This document shows positions 25,449 to 32,995 of a stretch of DNA of 64,000 bases, one piece after another. How positions within the stretch are numbered: position 1 is the first letter of the stretch; each line of letters starts with the position of its first letter. The notes under the pieces were generated by a model, which saw only the letters and a list, made by a program, of their open reading frames with translations, did no database searches and had not been told where the DNA came from. The translations under genes and the position numbers were made by a program. The stretch lies in NCBI RefSeq assembly GCF_963677845.1, contig NZ_OY782498.1:3293518-3357517 (forward strand). The letters are read 5' to 3'. The DNA comes from an uncultured Pseudodesulfovibrio sp. GTDB lineage: Bacteria; Desulfobacterota; Desulfovibrionia; Desulfovibrionales; Desulfovibrionaceae.

Positions 25449-26711
25449 TTATCGCATGTTGTCGCCGCGCCAGAGTAATTTATAACGTTCACGCATTTTA
25501 TCTGCATAATCCTGACAGTTGTTTTTTACTCCACCGATGCCAATGAGATTGTATTCACCTGGGTCAACACTCTTTTGAACACGCCCCATACGTTTGTCGT
25601 CGTAATGTTTGTCTTCAAGTTTGTATTTGTGAATGTCTTCTTTTCTTTTGAGGCCTTCTTTAAATAAGCCAGTATTATTGCCGCTGCCGTCCTCGTAGAA
25701 TCCATGTTCATGCTTGGGCTCAAAGTTGTATTTGTCAGCTATGGATCCGTTCATGCTGATCTCGTGCCAATTTTCAGGCAAGAATCCCAATGGGCGTTTC
25801 CCAAACCGGAACAACCCCAACGGGTCTACCCCGTTCACGGGATCATCCAGACAATACCCATACCAGTCTGAATCGCCACCCTTGTCGCCGACGGGGTCCG
25901 GGGCGGTCCATCTGCTGGTGTTTGTATCGTAGTCGCGCCAGCCGAAGCGGGCGAAGCCGAGATCGCGGTCATGCAGGCCTCCGGCATAGCCGATAGGGAT
26001 GCGCAGGCCCGGATTGGTGTTTTCAATGATGCCGCCAAATGGATCGTACAGAATTTCCTGTATCACATTGCCTTCCTGGTCGGCAACGACTCGAAGACTT
26101 CCGACTTGGTCATAGAAGAGGTAGGCGATTGTGCCATCATTCCGGCGCATTGCGTATGGGGTGCGGGTTTCGTCCTGATAGGCGAATTCGTACCCGTGTT
26201 GTCCGTCATGAAAGCCGGCAAGGCGGACGAAATCGAGCCATGCGTATGCCTCGACCAACTGGCTGTTGCAATACTTGGCAATGCGTTGGCCGTTGTCGTC
26301 ATGACGGTAGGTGAAGACCCGATTCTGATCTTCCACCTCCATCCTGAGCAGACGATAGTCGGGCGAATATTTGTATAGATAATACGTGCCGCCATGTGAC
26401 CAGATGGACCGGAAGCCTTTTTCATCATGTGTGTACGAATCTTTTCCAGCCCGAAGCAGCCGGTTCTCCATCGTGTAGGTGTAATCCCGATAGTTAGAGC
26501 CAGCCGTGGCCGGAAGGTAATCACGCATGCGGCGACCTTCCTTGTCATAGTGGCACTGACAGATCAGTCGTCCGTCAAGATGCGCCTCTTGCAATCGCCC
26601 GTCTTTGTCATATGAATATTTCCAGACAACAGCCTTGCCGTTGACGGTTTCGGTTTTTTCCACAATGCGACCATTCTGGTCGTGCCTGAGTGTATAGGAA
26701 TAGGGGATCAT
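25449..26711 (-). CDS. Short-form Rhs protein with C-terminal toxin-like domain
   Basis: About 420 residues. Residues 1-300 carry YD/RHS repeats (YSYDKDGRLQEA, DEKGFRSIW, YRHDDNGQRIAKY) and the Rhs core (YDPFGG, HDRDLGFARFGWRDYD, DWYGYCLDDP, DPLGLF). The last ~119 residues are a variable C-terminal domain with KHEHGFYEDGSG and NNCQDYADKMRERY. That His-then-NC order recalls permuted papain-fold (NlpC/P60, LRAT-like) enzymes with Cys399 as nucleophile; this is an inference. There is no PAAR, signal peptide or large cocoon region, so delivery is unclear. ATG 26711 has GGAGG five bases upstream; a TTG at 26762 extends the frame without a spaced ribosome site. Confidence 0.85.
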   Translation of the reverse strand: MIPYSYTLRHDQNGRIVEKTETVNGKAVVWKYSYDKDGRLQEAHLDGRLICQCHYDKEGRRMRDYLPATAGSNYRDYTYTMENRLLRAGKDSYTHDEKGFRSIWSHGGTYYLYKYSPDYRLLRMEVEDQNRVFTYRHDDNGQRIAKYCNSQLVEAYAWLDFVRLAGFHDGQHGYEFAYQDETRTPYAMRRNDGTIAYLFYDQVGSLRVVADQEGNVIQEILYDPFGGIIENTNPGLRIPIGYAGGLHDRDLGFARFGWRDYDTNTSRWTAPDPVGDKGGDSDWYGYCLDDPVNGVDPLGLFRFGKRPLGFLPENWHEISMNGSIADKYNFEPKHEHGFYEDGSGNNTGLFKEGLKRKEDIHKYKLEDKHYDDKRMGRVQKSVDPGEYNLIGIGGVKNNCQDYADKMRERYKLLWRGDNMR

Positions 26712-26790
26712 TTCATCCTCCACGGTTTCGTCCTCAAGGATTATTCCCGAGAATCCAGACAACCCTACCCTTGGTTTTTCCCAACACCCC

Positions 26791-26863
26791 GAAATGTGAA
26801 TGAATGTATACTCAAATCACTCAATAGGTATAAAAAACCATCTTGACAGGGGTGGTGAATAGG
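26791..26863. repeat. 73-bp duplicated upstream element, copy B
   Basis: Counterpart of 23705-23777, lying 80 bases upstream of the rhs ATG on the minus strand. Five base differences were counted, two of them in the right halves of the inverted repeats (ATTC to ACTC). A GGCCTGCCGG/CCGGCAGGCC hairpin abuts it (26864-26884), mirroring the GCCTGCCG hairpin next to copy A. Confidence 0.75.
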
Positions 26864-26929
26864 CCTGCCGGGACTTGACCGGCAGGCCTTCCCTTGAAAA
26901 TCGAAACCTTCCGGGTCGGCGATTTCTCG

Positions 26930-27049
26930 CCCCCCCCCCCCTCGCGAAGCGACCAAAAAAGTGTAGGAAAAGGAGAGGATGGGGGTCTGGGGGAAGGGGA
27001 GGAAAGAACCCTTTCCAAAGGGTTTTTCCTCCCCTTCCCCCAGCCGTCG
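26930..27049 (+). repeat. GCGA-box/hairpin intergenic repeat, copy 1
   Basis: Order: a run of 12 C (26930-26941), the small palindrome TCGC-GAA-GCGA, CAAAAAAGTGTAGGA, then a ~27-bp stem (26987-27043) with AACCCTTT-CC-AAAGGGTT near the apex and GCCGTCGG after it. A related element lies at 63600-63674 in the opposite orientation, and a shortened one at 46983-47030. Confidence 0.7.
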
Positions 27050-27057
27050 GAGACAAA

Positions 27058-27095
27058 AAAAGCCCCTGCCCGATTTGTATCGGGCAGGGGCTTTT
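27058..27095. terminator. Bidirectional terminator
   Basis: Perfect 17-bp stem AAAAGCCCCTGCCCGAT / ATCGGGCAGGGGCTTTT with a 4-base loop, directly after the diguanylate cyclase stop. A T run follows on the minus strand. Confidence 0.9.
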
Positions 27096-27109
27096 GGGAG
27101 TGCGTGTTA

Positions 27110-28612
27110 CTACTGCATTGCCGACCGGTTGCGGTTGATGGGCTTCTGCCCTGAGACGACAACCATGTTTCGGCCATTGTTTTTGGCTTGATAGAGCGCC
27201 TTGTCCGCCTTGATGATAAGATCGTCGTCCGTGGTCAACGCACCGCCTTCGACAGACGCCACGCCAATGGACGCGGTGACGGTGAAGTCCTGATTGTCGA
27301 AGTGGAAATTGCAGTCCGCGATAACTGAACGAACTCGTTCCGCCAGCTTCCAGGCTGCTTCTTCAGTTGTATGCGGCAGGAGCACCACAAATTCTTCGCC
27401 GCCGTATCGGGCCGCGAGGTCAGTGGTGCGGAATGTTGTGGTCAGGATTTCTCCGATTTTCTGGAGCACCATGTCTCCGGCCTTGTGGCCGTAAGTGTCG
27501 TTAACCTGCTTGAAGTGATCGAGATCGACCATGAGCAGGGAAAGATCGTGGTTGTAACGACGGCGGCGTTTGATTTCATAGACAAGCCGTTCTTCAAAGG
27601 AATGGCGATTGAAGACGCGTGTTAGTCCATCGTGATCTGCGCGGCGTTTGACTTCTTTGAAGGTCAAGGCATTGCGCAGGGCCAGACCGATATGGTTGAC
27701 GGCAGAGCGGAATGTTTCCACCTGATCCTTGCCAAGTCGATACCCCGGTTCACAAAGCAGGGCGAGACAGCCGAAGGTTTCATGACCGGCAGTGAGTGGC
27801 ATGGTGACGAGCTTTCCGTCTTCAGGCATCAGGGCATATTCGGGCCGTCGGGCGGAATCGGTGTGCAGGATGTTGAATCCGTTAACCGGCCCACTGCCCA
27901 TGAAATTGGCGGAGGCCATGATATTTTCCACCCAGATGGATTCGGACTCGGGTGGCATTTTGCCGTTGAGGAAAATTTCAACGTCGGCCACTTCTGATTC
28001 CTGCTGATGATTCCAGAAGGCGGCATGCAGCATCTTGATGGGCAAAACCAGACTGAGGGTGTCCTTGGCGTTGGCGAGGATGGTGGAGGCATCCAGACTT
28101 TCGGTTGCCGAAGCGAGCACCTTGTTCAGAAACATGAGTTGGTCTGTTTTGCGGGCCAGCAATTCTCGTTCAAGAAGAATTTCTTCCGTCATCCGGTAAA
28201 TATCAGAATACATGGACGTCACTTCCTTGGCGCGGAACATGACATCCTGAATCTTGGGCCGGGTGAGGGGAGTGCGTACTACGGTGAGAAATCCTTCAGC
28301 CAGAACTTGATCCATCTCAAGCGGTTTGTCTTCGCTACTCTGGATCAGAATGCGCTGTGTGGAATCCTGATCACGGTATTCCTCTTTGCGGTATTCGGGA
28401 AAATCACTCCAAACTGACCAGGGAATCCAGGCCGCAGAAGGCTTTTCATCTTGAGAAAGATCTTTGCCCAACGGCAGAGAATCGGTCGGGAAATTCCGAA
28501 TGTGAAAGCCGGGGCCGACGCCGTCTTCGATCTGCTGTTTCAGCATCTCGTCAAGTCCGAGCCCCCACATGAGCTCTGGTCGTCTGCCTCGTTTTATGGC
28601 TTGTCTTGGCAT
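27110..28612 (-). CDS. Diguanylate cyclase (GAF-GGDEF)
   Basis: A 500-residue cytosolic protein. An N-terminal ~130 residues resemble a degenerate receiver-like region, then come a helical linker, a GAF-like domain (about 165-315) and a GGDEF domain (about 330-485). The active-site loop is GGEEF, preceded five residues earlier by RTTD, the RxxD allosteric I-site. It should make cyclic di-GMP from two GTP and be product-inhibited. The ATG has GTGGAGA upstream. It is monocistronic and bounded by a strong terminator. Confidence 0.88.
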   Translation of the reverse strand: MPRQAIKRGRRPELMWGLGLDEMLKQQIEDGVGPGFHIRNFPTDSLPLGKDLSQDEKPSAAWIPWSVWSDFPEYRKEEYRDQDSTQRILIQSSEDKPLEMDQVLAEGFLTVVRTPLTRPKIQDVMFRAKEVTSMYSDIYRMTEEILLERELLARKTDQLMFLNKVLASATESLDASTILANAKDTLSLVLPIKMLHAAFWNHQQESEVADVEIFLNGKMPPESESIWVENIMASANFMGSGPVNGFNILHTDSARRPEYALMPEDGKLVTMPLTAGHETFGCLALLCEPGYRLGKDQVETFRSAVNHIGLALRNALTFKEVKRRADHDGLTRVFNRHSFEERLVYEIKRRRRYNHDLSLLMVDLDHFKQVNDTYGHKAGDMVLQKIGEILTTTFRTTDLAARYGGEEFVVLLPHTTEEAAWKLAERVRSVIADCNFHFDNQDFTVTASIGVASVEGGALTTDDDLIIKADKALYQAKNNGRNMVVVSGQKPINRNRSAMQ

Positions 28613-28866
28613 GTCTCCACTTCTCCTTGAACGTCAAATCATTGACGAGCGTCTCACTCGCACCAAGAGTTGAGCAAGATCGGGGCCAAATATTGATAAT
28701 CGTGTGCAGTTAAAGGTGTCGACCCTTTATAATGTTATTAACATGCTTGATTCATGGATGAAAAATGGAAGCTTAATATGTGGGTACTGAGGAGTGGGCG
28801 GAAAAAAATGCCTGTGGTTTTCCGCAATTCATTGACAAAAGGGCGGGGAACGGTTTTTACGAGAGT

Positions 28867-30492
28867 ATGGCGAAAAAACAACGCATATGGGGTACTCTTG
28901 ATCCCTTTTTTGAGGCCGGACCGGTTTTGGGTCGCATGGTAGCCAATACGACGTTTTTGCGAGCGTTGTTGGATGCCGACCCTTTTGATGAATATCATTT
29001 TTTTCTTTCAGGTCGGAAGAAACGAGACGCCGTGGGGAAGGCCTTGCGGAGAATTGTTCCTGCATTGATGGAAGCGGGGCGAATACGGCTCATGCTTCGG
29101 CACGAGCTGGCGGGCATGCTGGCCCAGACACACTATCATTGTTTTCATTTGTCCGATTGCATCACGAGTCAGCCATTTATGGCTCGTATGCGCAATCGAT
29201 ATAGCGAGCATATTTTCCCGGTCACCGGCCCCATTCATTCTTTGAGTTATTGTAATTATGGAACTGCCTTTTTGCAGCATCTGTGGCCCGGTACGACTCG
29301 ACGGGATAGCATTGTCTGTACTTCCAGAGCCGGGAAGAAGGTGGTGGAGCAATATTTTGATTGGTTGCGAAATGGTTTTGGTTTGACAGAAGCTGAACAT
29401 CCTGCCCCCATGCTTGTTCGTATCCCTCTGGCGGTAGATGCTTCAATTTTGACGCCGGGACACAGACGGGAAAATGGACCGGTCAGGCTGCTGGTCTTTG
29501 GTCGTATTTCTCATCATTCGAAGATGGACGTGGTTCCGCTTATTCGTGCAGTTCATCGGCTGGTGCAGGACGGCATGGACCCTGCCGGTGTGGAAATCGT
29601 GCTGGCTGGCTGGGCGGATGAAGATGATAATGTCCGTACCACTTTGACCAATCTGGCTGCCAATGCCGGGATTGCTCTCCATATTCATTTGCGCCCTGAT
29701 GAGAAACAGAAGCTGGAGCTTTTCCGGTCTGCGGATATATTCGTTTCCATCGCTGATAATCCCCAAGAAACATTCGGTATTACTTTGGTGGAGGCTGGAG
29801 CGTTTGGTCTGCCAGTCGTGGCTTCTGATTATGACGGATATAAAGACATCGTGGCACATGGGAAGACGGGTTTACTTGTCAGGACCACCGGTTCAGACAG
29901 TACCCCGGATGTAGATATTGAAGCTCCGTTGACTTTTGACAGTGACTATCATCTACGTCTTTCCCAGCGAACAGCCGTTGATATCCCCCTATTGGCCGAC
30001 GCCCTGAAACGACTCATTGAGTCCTCGGATCTGAGACAAGCCATGGGTGTGGCCGGGCGTAAGCGTGTTGAAGAAATGTTTTCATGGCCCACGGTTATTA
30101 AGCAATATGTTGAATTGTGGGATTCTTTGTGGAGCGAGCCGGTTGATGCTGACTCACTTCGGGAGAGAACACATCCGTTGGCTCCGGAATTTGGTCGCAT
30201 ATTTGGGCATTATACCAGTGATGTCCTGCGTGATGAAACCATGCTCAATGCTGGGCGCACGGGAGAAGCTTTTTATCGTGGTCGGGATTTTCCTAACCTC
30301 TATGCAGGGCTTGATATGGCCATTGATATGGAAATTGTTAAAAAACTCGCCTTTTTCAGTAGGAAGCCGGTTGACACCCACACCTTGATACGCAAGGCTT
30401 CTGAAGTCGCGCCGAATATGGATGATACTCAGATTAAAAATCATATCCTTTGGGCGCTCAAACAGGATATCTTGGAACATACAGATAAATAA
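28867..30492 (+). CDS. Glycosyltransferase, GT4-like C-terminal fold, large
   Basis: A 541-residue probable glycosyltransferase. The central region VRLLVFGRISHHSKMD, the donor-site pattern NPQETFGITLVEAGAFG (EX7E) and GLPVVASDYDGYKDIV are typical of family 4 enzymes. The N-terminal acceptor half starts IWGTLDPFFEAGPVLGR. A C-terminal ~110-residue extension (about 430-541) is unlike the family core and is unrecognised. ATG 28867 is preferred over GTG 28780 because the conserved region begins there, although GAGAG is a weak ribosome site. TATAAT at 28728-28733 may be a -10 box. Acceptor and sugar unknown. Confidence 0.8.
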   Translation: MAKKQRIWGTLDPFFEAGPVLGRMVANTTFLRALLDADPFDEYHFFLSGRKKRDAVGKALRRIVPALMEAGRIRLMLRHELAGMLAQTHYHCFHLSDCITSQPFMARMRNRYSEHIFPVTGPIHSLSYCNYGTAFLQHLWPGTTRRDSIVCTSRAGKKVVEQYFDWLRNGFGLTEAEHPAPMLVRIPLAVDASILTPGHRRENGPVRLLVFGRISHHSKMDVVPLIRAVHRLVQDGMDPAGVEIVLAGWADEDDNVRTTLTNLAANAGIALHIHLRPDEKQKLELFRSADIFVSIADNPQETFGITLVEAGAFGLPVVASDYDGYKDIVAHGKTGLLVRTTGSDSTPDVDIEAPLTFDSDYHLRLSQRTAVDIPLLADALKRLIESSDLRQAMGVAGRKRVEEMFSWPTVIKQYVELWDSLWSEPVDADSLRERTHPLAPEFGRIFGHYTSDVLRDETMLNAGRTGEAFYRGRDFPNLYAGLDMAIDMEIVKKLAFFSRKPVDTHTLIRKASEVAPNMDDTQIKNHILWALKQDILEHTDK

Positions 30493-30530
30493 CCTTTCTC
30501 CAGACCTCTCTGTCGTCGGAGGCAGTTTTT

Positions 30531-30965
30531 ATGAAAGCACTTAGAGCTGTACGAATGGAACGATGTATCGGTTGCCATTCGTGTTCGTTGGCTTGTTCAA
30601 GACAGGTCCACAAATTTCTTTCCTGGAACAAGGCGGGTATTCGCATATCGTCGTCAGGCGGTCTGTCCACTGGTTTCGAGGCGCGAGTTTGTCTGGCCTG
30701 TAACCCGGCTCCATGCGCCGAAGCGTGTCCGACCGGTTCGCTTTCCCAGCGCAGGGACGGTGGTGTTATTCAGAAAAAGAAGCTGTGTATCCGTTGTGGT
30801 GAATGCGCTAAAGCCTGTCCTGTGGACGCTATTTTCCTTGATCATGAAGTAAATCCGTATGTGTGCATCCATTGCGGTCAATGCGTGCCGTTCTGCCCGC
30901 ATGATTGCCTTGAAATGGTGGAACTGCCCAAGCAGGAGCAGGAAGAAGGAGGGAGCGATGATTAG
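30531..30965 (+). CDS. Polyferredoxin subunit paired with AOR
   Basis: A 144-residue iron-sulfur protein with cysteine sets for four [4Fe-4S] clusters: CIGCHSCSLAC, CLACNPAPCAEAC, CIRCGECAKAC and CIHCGQCVPFC. No signal peptide. Its last codons overlap the start of the AOR gene by eight bases, so the products are expected to form a complex, as in YdhY/AOR-type pairs. It probably passes electrons between the tungsten enzyme and a soluble carrier. Confidence 0.9.
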   Translation: MKALRAVRMERCIGCHSCSLACSRQVHKFLSWNKAGIRISSSGGLSTGFEARVCLACNPAPCAEACPTGSLSQRRDGGVIQKKKLCIRCGECAKACPVDAIFLDHEVNPYVCIHCGQCVPFCPHDCLEMVELPKQEQEEGGSDD

Positions 30966-32712
30966 AGACTTCTTCCGTGTCATGATGGTCAATTTGACTA
31001 CAGGTAAGACCAATATCCTTGAGCGTCCCGGACGGGGCGAATATTTGGGGGGTACTGGTCTGGCGGCAAAGCTGTTTGAAGAATTCGGTCACGTGGATCG
31101 CCATTGGGACGACCCGGAGCAGCCCGTGATTTTCGCTATTGGGCCGCTGACGGGGTATTTCCCGCTCATGAGTAAGACCTGCTGCGCGTTTCGCTCGCCG
31201 TATCATAATGAGTATACCGAAAGTTATGCAGGCGGAAAATCTGCACTGTCTCTAAGGTTTGCCGACCTTGATGCATTGGTTATCACCGGCAAAGCACCGC
31301 GACTGACTGCTTTGTGTGTTGGTTCTCGTCGCGTGGAAACTCGCGATGTAGAGTATATGCGTGGATTTGATGCCATTGCCACGGGGCGCGTGCTCAGAAA
31401 GATATTCCCAGGTTCAGGGCGTCGATCCATTATGCGTATCGGCCCTGCAGGTGAAAATTTGTCGGCGTACGCTTGTATTAACGTGGACACCTATCGCCAT
31501 TTCGGACGCATGGGTGGTGGTACGGCCATGGGCGTGAAAAATTTGAAAGCCATCTGTATTCTTGGAGACCGAGGATTCGCATTGCCCGAAGGCAAACAGT
31601 ATCCCAAGCTGTACAAGCACATTTATGAACAGCTCACCACCACTGAAATGATGGCCAAGTATCACGGCCTTGGTACGGCGGTGAACGTCAAGCCGCTCAG
31701 TGAACTGAAAAGTTTGCCGTGGAAGAACCTGCAACAGACTTCCAGCCCAAAAGCCGACAATATCTCTGGCGAAACTTTTGCCGATGATACGCTGTTGAGA
31801 AATGCGGCCTGTGCAGGTTGTCCTGTCGGTTGCATCCATGTGGGTTTTGTTCGCGAACAGTTTCAGACGAACAATCAGTATCTCTATCGACAGGTAGGGT
31901 ATGATTTCGAACCGATTTTCGCCTGTGGGGCGATGATCGAGGTGACAGAGGCCAGTGATGTCCTGCGCATTTTGGATGTCATCGAAAAGGAAGGGCTGGA
32001 CTGCATGTCCGCAGGCGTGGCTCTGGCCTGGGCCACTGAAGCTCTGGAAAAGGGTGTCATCAGCGAGAAGGAAACGGTTGTAAAATTGAACTGGGGTGAC
32101 GCCGAGACATATATGGACGCTGTGGAACTGTTGGGTCGGCCACCGAATGAGTTCTATCGTCTGCTTGCATCCGGTACCATGAAGTGCGCCAAGTTTTATG
32201 GTGGTGAGGATTTTGCCTGCGTGCTTGGTCAGGAAATGGCCGGATATGCCACAGGCGAAGTTTTCTTCGTGTCCGAGGCCTTGGGGTTCCGTCATGCCCA
32301 CTTGGACTCTGGAGGCTATTCCTGGGACCAGAAACACGAAGAACAGGATGTTACCGCCGCCCTCGATTTTCTCGTGGACGATGCTCGTGATCGTATCGTG
32401 CTCAATTGCATGGTCGGGTGCTTGTTCTCTCGGGGCGTGTATAAAGATGAACTTTTGGCTGAAGCTATGGAATCTGTCGGTTATGGCGAACTTCATGGAA
32501 GTGTCTCAGAAATAGGTGATCGAGTGCAACGTTTGCGCTGGCGTCTCAGACTTCAAATGGGCTACCGCCCGGACAAAGTTAAAATTCCTAAACGATATAA
32601 AGAGATTACCACATGGAAAGGCCCGCTGGATACGGAGTATCTTGAAGCTTTACGCTCCGGATATGCTGCCAGAATCCTTGAAATGGGTGCTCCTTTGGAA
32701 GATAAAGAGTAA
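30958..32712 (+). CDS. Aldehyde:ferredoxin oxidoreductase family (tungsten) protein
   Basis: 584 residues, cytosolic, AOR family (tungsto-bispterin enzymes oxidising aldehydes to acids). The N-terminal domain shows EYLGGTGLAAKLF, IGPLTGYFPLM and GRMGGGTAMGVKNLKAI. The [4Fe-4S] ligands are C285, C288 and C292 (CAGCPVGC), and C488 or C484 in NCMVGC. AGGAGG precedes ATG 30958, which lies inside the end of the ferredoxin gene; the longer frame back to 30859 is excluded by this overlap and by the missing homology. The substrate may be an aldehyde or another carbonyl compound and cannot be fixed from sequence. Confidence 0.9.
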   Translation: MIRDFFRVMMVNLTTGKTNILERPGRGEYLGGTGLAAKLFEEFGHVDRHWDDPEQPVIFAIGPLTGYFPLMSKTCCAFRSPYHNEYTESYAGGKSALSLRFADLDALVITGKAPRLTALCVGSRRVETRDVEYMRGFDAIATGRVLRKIFPGSGRRSIMRIGPAGENLSAYACINVDTYRHFGRMGGGTAMGVKNLKAICILGDRGFALPEGKQYPKLYKHIYEQLTTTEMMAKYHGLGTAVNVKPLSELKSLPWKNLQQTSSPKADNISGETFADDTLLRNAACAGCPVGCIHVGFVREQFQTNNQYLYRQVGYDFEPIFACGAMIEVTEASDVLRILDVIEKEGLDCMSAGVALAWATEALEKGVISEKETVVKLNWGDAETYMDAVELLGRPPNEFYRLLASGTMKCAKFYGGEDFACVLGQEMAGYATGEVFFVSEALGFRHAHLDSGGYSWDQKHEEQDVTAALDFLVDDARDRIVLNCMVGCLFSRGVYKDELLAEAMESVGYGELHGSVSEIGDRVQRLRWRLRLQMGYRPDKVKIPKRYKEITTWKGPLDTEYLEALRSGYAARILEMGAPLEDKE

Positions 32713-32786
32713 AAAAAACGGCTCAGACTGAAAAAAGAGGTTGCCAACCGGCCCTCATTTCGGTAAATCCCTTTTCTCGACAGCGT

Positions 32787-32862
32787 GCTCGGGTAGCTCA
32801 GTCGGTAGAGCAGGGGACTGAAAATCCCCGTGTCGGCAGTTCAATTCTGTCCCCGAGCACCA
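32787..32862 (+). tRNA. tRNA-Phe (GAA)
   Basis: 76 bases with encoded CCA. Acceptor GCTCGGG/CCCGAGC, D stem GCTC/GAGC, anticodon arm GGGGA-CTGAAAA-TCCCC with anticodon GAA, T arm GGCAG-TTCAATT-CTGTC, discriminator A. All stems close normally. A terminator follows at 32874. Confidence 0.98.
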
Positions 32863-32873
32863 CGCGATATCAA

Positions 32874-32906
32874 GCCCTTACGAAGTTTTCTTCGTAAGGG
32901 CTTTTT
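32874..32906 (+). terminator. tRNA-Phe terminator
   Basis: Perfect 12-bp stem GCCCTTACGAAG / CTTCGTAAGGGC with loop TTTT and a following TTTTT. Confidence 0.95.
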
Positions 32907-32995
32907 CGTTGTTTGGTGAGATGTCCACGAGAAGTTGAAGAAGATCATTGTGTTTCTTCAGCGTGAGAGTGTCGACATCGTGACTTTGCGCTACG

